From the NCBI GenBank assembly GCA_964615425.1, contig CAZTOB010000007.1:1-31304 (forward strand): 31,304 nucleotides of DNA. The letters run 5' to 3'. Within the stretch, counting starts at the first letter, position 1. Each line of letters opens with the position of its first letter. The notes below the pieces were generated by a model. That model was not told where the DNA came from. It saw nothing but the letters and a program-made list of their open reading frames with translations, and ran no database searches. The stretch comes from CAYLVJ01 sp964615425. GTDB taxonomy: Bacteria; Patescibacteriota; Minisyncoccia; Minisyncoccales; CAYTKG01. Below, in pieces: positions 8,698 to 14,034 of this stretch. Both the position numbers and the translations under genes were made by a program.

Positions 8698-8952
8698 CAT
8701 CCGCATGACTTAAAGAAACTTTTAAACATTCTTCATCGTTTGGTGGCTCGGGGAAACACAGTTCTTCTTATTGAACATAACTTGGACGTTGTAAGAAACT
8801 CCGACTGGCTGATAGATCTGGGCCCGGAAGGGGGTAAGAAAGGAGGAGAAGTTGTTTTCACCGGAACTCCTAAAGATATTAAAAATTGTAAAAAATCATA
8901 TACTGGTCAAGCTCTCGTTGAATATGAAAAAAAACTTAAAAAAACAAATTGA
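8698..8952 (+). CDS. uvrA: Excinuclease ABC subunit A, 3' part after gap
   Basis: Continues the second ATPase domain of UvrA: His-Pro-His-Asp-Leu right after the gap corresponds to the end of the DEPTTGLHxxD Walker B/D-loop region. It then runs through NTVLLIEHNLDVVRNSDW, with the conserved switch His in IEH, and LIDLGPEGGKKGGEVVFTGT, the usual UvrA ending. The first ATG in this piece (8740) is internal and not a start. Together with the 5' part and about five missing residues the protein would be about 974 residues, a normal UvrA length. The end overlaps the uvrC start by 29 bases, suggesting translational coupling. Confidence 0.93.
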   Translation, partial: HPHDLKKLLNILHRLVARGNTVLLIEHNLDVVRNSDWLIDLGPEGGKKGGEVVFTGTPKDIKNCKKSYTGQALVEYEKKLKKTN

Positions 8953-10225
8953 AGACTTGCCCAAAAAGCCGGGTGTTTATCTCTTCCGAGCTGAAAAAGG
9001 AAGAGTTTTGTACGTAGGAAAAGCTTCCTCGCTTAAGAGCAGAGTATCTTCATATTTTCAAAAAAGAGCAGACTTGGGCCCCAAAACAACCCTAATGATT
9101 TCTAAGGTTGAAAAGATAAAAACCTTTCAAACCCCCTCGGAGATAGAGGCACTTCTCTTGGAAGCCGATCTTATTAAAAGATTAAAACCCAAATACAATC
9201 AAAGAATGAAAGATGACAAGAGTTATCCTTTGATAGAAATTACTAAAGAAAAATTTCCCCGAGTAAAAATCACACGGCAAATAGGGGAGGGGGACTACTT
9301 CGGCCCTTTTCCCAAGGGAGACTTAAGAAAAATTTTAAAGACCATAAGAAAAGTATTTCCTTTCAGAAGCTGCTCGGATGTTAAATTTAAAAAGCATAAA
9401 AAACTAAAAAGAGGCTGTCTTTTCTATGATCTTGATCTTTGCCCCGCGCCTTGTGCGAAGAAGATATCTCAGAAGGAGTATCAAAAACAGATCAGATCTT
9501 TAAAGAGATTTCTAAGAGGAAAAGGAAAGAAAGTTTTAAAAAGTTTGGAAAAAAGAATGAAGCAGGTTTCAAAAGAAAAAAACTACGAGTTGGCTGCCAA
9601 ATTACGGGACAAACTTGAAAACTTGAAATATGTAAGACGTCGGTTTCAAATCAAAAGCACGAAAGAGTTAGATCTTAATCTTCCGGAAGATCGTCGGAGA
9701 GAAAAAATGATCGAATTAAAAAAGTGTTTGAGTCTAAAAAATCTCCCGCGCCGTATTGAAGCGTACGACGTCTCCAACATTCAAGGTAAAAAGGCGGTCG
9801 GGTCCATGGTTGTTTTTATAGATGCCGAACCGAAGAAAAAACACTACCGCCGTTTTAGAATAAAAGGGGGAGATAAACCGAACGATACAAAAATGATAAA
9901 AGAAATACTTTCTCGGCGTTTCCTTCGTTTTAAAGAAAGAGGAGAGGACAAGTCTTTTAGTTCAAGACCTGACCTTGTTTTAATCGACGGAGGAAAGGGA
10001 CAGCTTTCTGCCGCTTTTGAGATCATACGTGATAAAGGAGTCAAAACGGAAGTTTTTTCTATAGCGAAAAAAAAGGAGCAAATATTTTTCATCCAAAACG
10101 ATAAAGTTAAGGGTCCTTTAACTCTTAAACCTTCTTCCCCGGCTTTGCTTCTTTTAAGGCGTATAAGGGATGAGTCCCACCGGTTTGCGATTAATTACCA
10201 CCGTAAACTTAGACAAAAAATTTGA
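8924..10225 (+). CDS. uvrC: Excinuclease ABC subunit C, short form
   Basis: Dual-incision nuclease of excision repair. An in-frame ATG exists at 8852, but the family N-terminus begins at 8924 (the LPKKPGVYLF region), so I chose 8924, giving 433 residues. The GIY-YIG nuclease is at the N-terminus (GVY at 17-19, YVG at 30-32). A Cys-rich middle (GCLFYDLDLCPAPC) and the UVR motif (NYELAAKLRDKLENL) follow. The RNase H-like second nuclease shows its acidic and His residues in EAYDVSNIQG, LVLIDGGKGQ and RDESHRFA. The protein stops about 15 residues after that His motif, so the C-terminal tandem helix-hairpin-helix domain of usual ~600-residue UvrC proteins is absent. The stop is a clean TGA with no sign of a frameshift nearby. 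Confidence 0.95.
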   Translation: MKKNLKKQIEDLPKKPGVYLFRAEKGRVLYVGKASSLKSRVSSYFQKRADLGPKTTLMISKVEKIKTFQTPSEIEALLLEADLIKRLKPKYNQRMKDDKSYPLIEITKEKFPRVKITRQIGEGDYFGPFPKGDLRKILKTIRKVFPFRSCSDVKFKKHKKLKRGCLFYDLDLCPAPCAKKISQKEYQKQIRSLKRFLRGKGKKVLKSLEKRMKQVSKEKNYELAAKLRDKLENLKYVRRRFQIKSTKELDLNLPEDRRREKMIELKKCLSLKNLPRRIEAYDVSNIQGKKAVGSMVVFIDAEPKKKHYRRFRIKGGDKPNDTKMIKEILSRRFLRFKERGEDKSFSSRPDLVLIDGGKGQLSAAFEIIRDKGVKTEVFSIAKKKEQIFFIQNDKVKGPLTLKPSSPALLLLRRIRDESHRFAINYHRKLRQKI

Positions 10226-10231
10226 TATAAT
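10223..10231 (+). promoter_or_regulatory. Extended -10 promoter of paralog A (leaderless start)
   Basis: TGATATAAT is an extended -10 element (TG, one base, perfect TATAAT at 10226-10231) that overlaps the uvrC stop codon. Seven bases later is ATG 10239, whose choice is independently supported by alignment with the two paralogs. No clear -35 element is visible. Confidence 0.55.
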
Positions 10232-10238
10232 GAAAAAG

Positions 10239-10838
10239 ATGAATAAGCTTACACAAAAAAAAGTTCGGGAAATAATGAAAATTGAAGGCGAGGCAAGAGG
10301 GGTCACCCTTAAAAGTGACTGGTCTTATATTAAAAATAGATTCGGGGATGAGGGCTTGGAAAAGTTGGAAAAAAGAATGAAAAAGTTAGGATATCCTTTG
10401 AAGTTTGAAAAAATCAAGGATACAAAGTTTTACCCCCTGGGCGTAGATCTTCTTTCTATTTTGGCAATCAAAGAAATCTTCAACTTTGACAGTAAAGACT
10501 TAGAAAAAATGGGGGAGGAAGAAGTAAAATTTTCAATTTTCGCAAAACTTTTTTTCAAATACCTCGTTTCTTTGGAAAAGGTGGCAGAAGAATGCTCTAA
10601 AATGTTTTCAAAGCACTACACCCGGGGAAAAATTAAGGTAAAAGAATTGAATAAAAAAGAACATTACGCAAAGATAAAGCTCGTTGACTTTAATATTCAC
10701 CCGGTTTATTGCTCCGCCCTTAAAGGTTATTTCAAAGGAATGGTCGACCTTGCTTTGGGGAAAAACGTTTCTGTCGAAGAAACGAAATGCTTTTACAGGG
10801 GAGATTCTTTTCACGAATTTGTAATCAGCTGGGAATAA
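10239..10838 (+). CDS. Hypothetical protein, paralog A of a three-member family (V4R/HNOB-like?)
   Basis: Protein of 199 residues, predicted cytoplasmic, with no signal peptide or membrane helix. It aligns without gaps, from Met to the end, with the proteins at 13436 and 15262. Shared features are FYP at residues 64-66, a Lys-rich helical middle, Cys158 followed by Gly163-Tyr164, the E-T-K-Cys184 motif, and His192 (His or Cys in the others) before a final hydrophobic strand. The C-terminal pattern Cys-x5-7-Gly-Asp-x2-Cys/His-x-Phe resembles the V4R/haem-NO-binding-associated small-ligand domains, but I cannot confirm that. I chose ATG 10239 over the in-frame ATG at 10230 because it gives exactly the same N-terminal length as both paralogs and sits seven bases after TATAAT. 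Function unknown; the invariant Cys/Cys/His set suggests metal or ligand binding. Confidence 0.8.
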   Translation: MNKLTQKKVREIMKIEGEARGVTLKSDWSYIKNRFGDEGLEKLEKRMKKLGYPLKFEKIKDTKFYPLGVDLLSILAIKEIFNFDSKDLEKMGEEEVKFSIFAKLFFKYLVSLEKVAEECSKMFSKHYTRGKIKVKELNKKEHYAKIKLVDFNIHPVYCSALKGYFKGMVDLALGKNVSVEETKCFYRGDSFHEFVISWE

Positions 10839-10843
10839 AGTAC

Positions 10844-10871
10844 TTGACTATTTAGCCAGCTTTCCTATAAT
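10844..10871 (+). promoter_or_regulatory. Promoter of the thrS leader
   Basis: TTGACT (10844-10849), a 16-base spacer and a perfect TATAAT (10866-10871). It is the best promoter in the window by eye. It begins five bases after the stop of paralog A. Seven bases separate TATAAT from the leader-peptide ATG at 10879, so this transcript should also be leaderless or nearly so. Confidence 0.82.
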
Positions 10872-10878
10872 TTAACAA

Positions 10879-10929
10879 ATGGATAAAAAATTTCGAAAAA
10901 GTGTCGAGAACACAACAACAACCTCTTAG
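10879..10929 (+). CDS. Threonine-rich leader peptide of the thrS attenuator
   Basis: Sixteen codons, ATG to TAG: MDKKFRKSVENTTTTS. Four consecutive threonine codons (ACA ACA ACA ACC, 10912-10923) lie just before the stop, as in classical amino-acid leader peptides such as those of the thr and his operons of enteric bacteria. The stop codon (10927-10929) falls inside the loop of the first RNA hairpin, and the last Thr codon overlaps its 5' arm. The next full gene is thrS, whose product uses threonine. There is no Shine-Dalgarno site; translation would start at the 5' end of the mRNA. The peptide itself is probably not functional; its translation rate is the signal. The codon content and geometry are seen directly; the regulatory role is inferred. 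Confidence 0.85.
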   Translation: MDKKFRKSVENTTTTS

Positions 10930-10979
10930 GAGAGGCTCAAATTAAAAGTTTGAAGCCTCTTTGCCGAAGAGGCTTTTTT
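10922..10979 (+). promoter_or_regulatory. Transcription attenuator of thrS: competing hairpins 1:2, 2:3, 3:4
   Basis: Four segments with alternating complementarity: 1 = CCTCT (10922-10926), 2 = AGAGGCT (10931-10937, extended by CAAA to 10941), 3 = AAGCCTCTT (10953-10961), 4 = AAGAGGCTT (10967-10975). Segments 1:2 pair around the stop codon. Segments 2:3 form an 11-bp antiterminator (AGAGGCT-CAAA with TTTG-AGCCTCT, one bulged A). Segments 3:4 form the terminator with a T-run. A ribosome stalled on the Thr codons would cover segment 1, free segment 2 to pair with 3, and allow read-through into thrS. Smooth translation to the stop would block segment 2 and let 3:4 terminate. No T-box element is seen. 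Confidence 0.85.
10953..10979 (+). terminator. Rho-independent terminator arm (3:4) of the thrS attenuator
   Basis: AAGCCTCTT (10953-10961) pairs perfectly with AAGAGGCTT (10967-10975) around the loop TGCCG, followed by T residues to 10979 and a further ATT. It lies between the leader peptide and the thrS start at 10999, where a plain terminator would block the gene; this supports attenuation. Confidence 0.88.
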
Positions 10980-10998
10980 ATTAACATATGAAAAAAAT

Positions 10999-12729
10999 AT
11001 GAAAATCAAAAAGATAAGACATTCCCTCGCCCACATATTAGCTTTAGCGGTTAAAGAACTTTATCCCGGGGTTAAATTCGGGATGGGTCCTGATATTGAA
11101 AACGGCTTTTATTACGACTTTGAGTTTAAAAAGCCCATTTCTTCGAGCGACCTGCCGGAAATAGAGAAAAAAATGAAGGAGCTTCTTCAAGAAGAAATAA
11201 AGTTTGAAAAAAAAGTAGTTTCAAAGGAGGAAGCTGAAAAAATATTTAAAGACCAGCCCTACAAGTTAGACCTTTTAAAAGATTTGGGGAAGGAGGTAAG
11301 TCTTTACTCTTCTGATGGGTTCACGGATCTTTGCCGAGGACCTCACATGAAATCCACCCTCAACATCCCGCTGGAAGGATTCACGCTTGATAGAATAGCC
11401 GGAGCTTATTGGAAAGGTGATGAGAAAAACTCGATGTTAACCAGGATATATGGCCTTGCCTTTGCAGACAAAAAAGAGCTTCAAAATTTTCTTGAAAAAA
11501 GAAAGGAGGCTAAAAGACGAGACCACCGCCTTTTAGGGAAAAGACTTGATCTTTTTATCTTCGACGAAGAGGTAGGGCAGGGTCTTCCTCTTTATCTTCC
11601 CAAAGGAGCGATGGTAAGGCATCTTCTTATGGATTTTGCCCTAAAGACCTACCTGAAAGAAGGTTACGAACTTGTTTCCACTCCCCACATCGGAAAAGAA
11701 GACCTCTGGGAACATTCCGGCCATCTCAAATTCTACAAAGAAGACATGTATGGACCTCTAACGGTTGATGAGGAAAAGTATCGTCTCAAGCCTATGAACT
11801 GCCCCTTTCACGTTAAAATGTATAAAAACGAAGTGAGAAGTTATAGGGATCTGCCGCTAAGATGGGCAGAAATGGGAACGGTATATCGTTATGAAAAGTC
11901 CGGGGAACTGCATGGGCTTACCCGCCCCCGAGCATTTACCCAGGACGACGCACACATCATATGCACCCCTGAACAATTAGAAAAAGAAGTGATTTCCGCC
12001 CTAAAGCTCACCCGCTATATATATCAAACATTAGGTCTTCAAAATCTAAAGTTCAAGCTTTCTATCAGGCAGCCGGGCAAGGAAGATGAATATTTCGGAT
12101 CGGAGGATGAGTGGAGAAAAGGAGAACAAGCGCTTAAAAAAGCGCTGGAGAAATTCGGGCAAGAAAACTATGAATTAGACGAAGGAGGAGCTGCTTTTTA
12201 TGCACCTAAAATAGATGTTGACGCGGTAGATGCGGTAGGAAGACGTTGGCAGCTTTCAACCATTCAAATTGATTTTAACCTTCCGAAGAAGTTCGATATG
12301 AAGTATGTTGATAAAAAAGGAAAAGAAAAAACACCCTTCATGATTCACCGAGCTTTGCTTGGATCCCTGGAAAGATTTCTCGGAGTTTATATCGAACACA
12401 CCGCAGGAGAGTTCCCTCTTTGGCTTGCACCAGAGCAAGTATGGATTATCCCGGTGGCAGACAGAAACAAAAAATACGCCGAGGAGGTAGCTGAAACAAT
12501 TTCTACTTTACGGATTAAAATAAAAGGCAGGGGAGAAACGGTTTCTAAGAAAATAAGGGAGGGGGAGCTTCAAAAAATACCCTATCTTCTCGTAGTAGGA
12601 GACAAAGAAGAAGAAAAAAAGGAAGTCAGTGTTAGAAAAAGAAACAAGGGAGATCTCGGAACCAAAAAGCTGAAAGATTTTGCAAAACAAGTAAAAAAAG
12701 AAATAGAACAAAAAACCTTTGATTTTTAA
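10999..12729 (+). CDS. thrS: Threonyl-tRNA synthetase lacking the TGS domain
   Basis: Class II synthetase, 576 residues, shorter than the ~640 of E. coli because the N-terminal TGS domain is absent. The protein starts almost directly in the editing domain: HSLAH (His8, His12) and LCRGPH (Cys112, His116) form its active site for removing mischarged Ser. The catalytic core shows Zn ligands Cys268 (MNCPFH), His319 (DDAH) and His450 (MIHR), motif 2 with TVYRYEKSGELHGLTR, motif 3 with GSLERFLGVYIEH, and a C-terminal anticodon-binding domain (EQVWIIPVADRN, LVVGDKE). The start at 10999 is the only sensible ATG; a separate four-codon frame (ATG 10988 to TGA 11002) overlaps it. There is no Shine-Dalgarno site. 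Expression appears controlled by the upstream attenuator. A terminator follows. Confidence 0.97.
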   Translation: MKIKKIRHSLAHILALAVKELYPGVKFGMGPDIENGFYYDFEFKKPISSSDLPEIEKKMKELLQEEIKFEKKVVSKEEAEKIFKDQPYKLDLLKDLGKEVSLYSSDGFTDLCRGPHMKSTLNIPLEGFTLDRIAGAYWKGDEKNSMLTRIYGLAFADKKELQNFLEKRKEAKRRDHRLLGKRLDLFIFDEEVGQGLPLYLPKGAMVRHLLMDFALKTYLKEGYELVSTPHIGKEDLWEHSGHLKFYKEDMYGPLTVDEEKYRLKPMNCPFHVKMYKNEVRSYRDLPLRWAEMGTVYRYEKSGELHGLTRPRAFTQDDAHIICTPEQLEKEVISALKLTRYIYQTLGLQNLKFKLSIRQPGKEDEYFGSEDEWRKGEQALKKALEKFGQENYELDEGGAAFYAPKIDVDAVDAVGRRWQLSTIQIDFNLPKKFDMKYVDKKGKEKTPFMIHRALLGSLERFLGVYIEHTAGEFPLWLAPEQVWIIPVADRNKKYAEEVAETISTLRIKIKGRGETVSKKIREGELQKIPYLLVVGDKEEEKKEVSVRKRNKGDLGTKKLKDFAKQVKKEIEQKTFDF

Positions 12730-12740
12730 AATTCTTTCTT

Positions 12741-12784
12741 AAAAAGCGGCCCGGAAAGCCGCTTTTTTATTTTTTTATTTTTTG
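12741..12784 (+). terminator. Rho-independent terminator of thrS
   Basis: AAAAAGCGGC (12741-12750) pairs with GCCGCTTTTT (12758-12767) around CCGGAAA, followed by a long T-rich tail reaching 12784. Confidence 0.92.
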
Positions 12785-12820
12785 TTAGAATAAAGAAAGT
12801 GCAAGAGGTTTAAATACAAA

Positions 12821-12828
12821 AGGAGGAG
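12821..12828 (+). promoter_or_regulatory. Strong Shine-Dalgarno site of the 23-residue peptide gene
   Basis: AGGAGGAG ends two bases before ATG 12831, with the AGGAGG core four bases before it. Such sites are rare in this window, and this one is the main evidence that the short frame is translated. A possible -10 (TAGAAT, 12786-12791) lies upstream without a clear -35. Confidence 0.75.
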
Positions 12829-12830
12829 TT

Positions 12831-12902
12831 ATGAACGGCCTGCACCTAACACTCGTGTTCATCCTCCTGGCGCTTGTTGTTGTTATAGGCCAGGAAGGGT
12901 GA
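12831..12902 (+). CDS. Small 23-residue membrane peptide
   Basis: ATG to TGA frame of 24 codons. After Met-Asn-Gly, about 17 consecutive residues are hydrophobic or neutral (Leu, Val, Ile, Ala, Phe, Thr), then Gly-Gln-Glu-Gly, so it fits a single short transmembrane helix. Support for a real gene: a perfect Shine-Dalgarno site, a position between the thrS terminator and its own downstream hairpin terminator, and G+C-rich codons (CTG, GGC, CTC) unlike the neighbours. It is not a leader for another gene on this strand, because the next one is over 500 bases away. I do not recognise the family; it might be a small membrane regulator or a type I toxin-like peptide, though it has no basic residue. 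Function unknown. Confidence 0.6.
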   Translation: MNGLHLTLVFILLALVVVIGQEG

Positions 12903-12910
12903 CTTTTTAG

Positions 12911-12948
12911 AAGCTGGAGCAAGCTTGTTCCGGCTTTATACTTTTAAA
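12911..12948 (+). terminator. Rho-independent terminator of the small peptide gene
   Basis: AAGCTGGAGCAAG (12911-12923) faces CTTGTTCCGGCTT (12924-12936). The two arms are complementary over 13 positions with two G-U pairs, the innermost bases forming the loop, then TTATACTTTT follows. It begins nine bases after the stop of the small gene. Confidence 0.65.
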
Positions 12949-12973
12949 AAGCCGCCGGGACTCCCGGCGGCTT
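12944..12973 (-). terminator. Rho-independent terminator of the minus-strand gene
   Basis: On the minus strand, an 11-bp G+C-rich stem (arms 12963-12973 and 12949-12959, loop 12960-12962) ends in a T-run (A at 12946-12950 on the plus strand). It lies eight bases beyond the stop of the gene at 12981 and supports that gene being real and read leftward. Confidence 0.88.
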
Positions 12974-12980
12974 GCGCAGC

Positions 12981-13307
12981 TTACGTCACGGTAATTGCTA
13001 TCGATATCCCCCTAATATCGACAGCGGGATCCCGGGCGATATTTTCCACCCAGGATCTTAAATCCCGGGCCATTTGCCGCCCTTCTCTTTTCTCTAAGGT
13101 TACCCCATCCAAGGCAACCTCAAGAGAAACGCTAACTCTGGGCTCGGTGAAGCTTACCACCGCCCAGCGGAACTCTATCATTCCTCGAGGAACACTCAAG
13201 TGATCCCCGACGATAGCACAAATTCCTTCGGTTATTCCCTGCTTGTCAAGCGGGGAAATTGGAGACAGAAATGTCCCCATCTCGGTCAACATCTTCACCC
13301 TCGGCAT
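12981..13307 (-). CDS. Conserved-looking hypothetical protein, possible tautomerase-fold
   Basis: Protein of 108 residues. The frame is open further upstream, but ATG 13307 has an ideal Shine-Dalgarno site (GGGAGGT at 13318-13312, four bases before), so I start there. The sequence begins Met-Pro-Arg-Val, placing Pro directly after Met as in the tautomerase (4-OT/MIF) superfamily, where Pro1 is catalytic. LDKQGITEGICAIVGDHLSV then resembles the helix of that fold, with alternating strands RGMIEFRWAVVSF and SVSLEVALDGV. The match is only suggestive. The gene is G+C-rich with CTC, GTG and CGG codons, unlike its neighbours, and has its own terminator and probable promoter. It stands alone, convergent to the small peptide gene and divergent from paralog B. 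Real gene likely; function unproven. Confidence 0.72.
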   Translation of the reverse strand: MPRVKMLTEMGTFLSPISPLDKQGITEGICAIVGDHLSVPRGMIEFRWAVVSFTEPRVSVSLEVALDGVTLEKREGRQMARDLRSWVENIARDPAVDIRGISIAITVT

Positions 13308-13311
13308 TTTT

Positions 13312-13318
13312 ACCTCCC
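13312..13318 (-). promoter_or_regulatory. Shine-Dalgarno site fixing the start of the minus-strand gene
   Basis: GGGAGGT on the minus strand, four bases before the ATG at 13307. It decides between this start and an in-frame upstream one at 13376, which has no such site. Confidence 0.75.
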
Positions 13319-13347
13319 TTGACTCATGCTGCCCGTTTACTTTTTTT

Positions 13348-13376
13348 ATGAAAACACAATATATTTTACTTGTCAA
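13348..13376 (-). promoter_or_regulatory. Candidate promoter of the minus-strand gene
   Basis: On the minus strand a perfect TTGACA (13376-13371) is followed after 17 bases by a weak -10 (TTTCAT, 13353-13348). Transcription would start near 13341, leaving a leader of about 34 bases that contains the Shine-Dalgarno site. Confidence 0.45.
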
Positions 13377-13405
13377 ACAAAACTGTGGAAGGAGAAAAAA
13401 TAGTA

Positions 13406-13411
13406 TATAAT
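13406..13411 (+). promoter_or_regulatory. -10 element of the paralog B operon
   Basis: TATAAT at 13406-13411 lies 24 bases before ATG 13436. No good -35 is visible at the right distance. The expected leader of about 18 bases is A/T-only apart from a few G and has no Shine-Dalgarno site, unlike the TATAAT-seven-bases-ATG layout elsewhere. Confidence 0.45.
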
Positions 13412-13435
13412 AGAAAAAGTAAAGTATTTAAATAA

Positions 13436-14032
13436 ATGGCTTTTGTTTCTCAAAAAGAAGTGGAGAGGTTAATGGGAATAGATACCGAGGTGAAAGGGAT
13501 AGGTATCACCGATGATTTTTCTTATGTGAAAGAAACCAAGGGAAAGAAATTTTCTCAAAAAATGGAGAAGGCAATTCAAGGTTTAGGGATTGATTTTAAT
13601 CTCAAAAAGTTAAAACCGATGGAGTTCTACCCAGTTGGTCTGGAAGGATTAGGACTTTTAGCAGCTCATAAAATAGCGGGGCTTTCTGAAGACGAAATCA
13701 GAGAAATGGGGTCTCACGAGCCAAAGGAGTCTTTGATTATAAGATTGTTTTTAAAATATTTTGCCTCTTTGGATTCTTTAAGCAAAAATGGGGACAAAAT
13801 GTGGAGTGGTTATTATACCAAGGGAAAGTTAAGTGTTCCTGAAACAGACGAGGCGAAAGGTAGAGCGATCATCTTACTGAAGAACTTCAAGCTTCATCCC
13901 CTCCATTGTCGTATGTTGGAAGGATATCTTGCCACCTTAGCCGGGATGGTTGTTTCCTCGAAAGTAAAATGCAGAGAAACAAAATGTCCCTTTAATGGAG
14001 ATGAGTTTCATAAATTTAAATTAGAATTTTGA
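13436..14032 (+). CDS. Hypothetical protein, paralog B of the three-member family
   Basis: Protein of 198 residues, aligning gap-free with the proteins starting at 10239 and 15262. It keeps FYP at 64-66, Cys158 (HPLHC), Gly163-Tyr164, an extra Cys179 shared with paralog C, ETKC with Cys184, Gly188-Asp189 and His192. It is predicted to be soluble and cytoplasmic. It is first in a tight four-gene operon whose last gene is paralog C; the next gene starts two bases after its stop. The Cys/Cys/His pattern at the C-terminus suggests a bound metal, haem or small ligand, in the manner of V4R or haem-NO-binding-associated domains, but this is a tentative link. Function unknown. Confidence 0.8.
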   Translation: MAFVSQKEVERLMGIDTEVKGIGITDDFSYVKETKGKKFSQKMEKAIQGLGIDFNLKKLKPMEFYPVGLEGLGLLAAHKIAGLSEDEIREMGSHEPKESLIIRLFLKYFASLDSLSKNGDKMWSGYYTKGKLSVPETDEAKGRAIILLKNFKLHPLHCRMLEGYLATLAGMVVSSKVKCRETKCPFNGDEFHKFKLEF

Positions 14033-14034
14033 AT

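Noticed and set aside
10170..10238. Longer N-terminus for paralog A (starts at 10170 or 10230)
   Set aside because: The extra residues lie inside uvrC or the -10 element and have no counterpart in the two paralogs, which align exactly from ATG 10239.
10872..10998. T-box riboswitch for thrS
   Set aside because: No T-box consensus (AGGGTGGNACC-like) or long leader with a specifier loop is present; the leader is only about 120 bases and is fully explained by the leader-peptide hairpins.
12831..12902. Branched-chain amino-acid leader peptide
   Set aside because: The peptide is rich in Leu/Val/Ile, but no biosynthetic gene follows on this strand and the downstream hairpin shows no alternative pairing; a membrane helix explains the composition.
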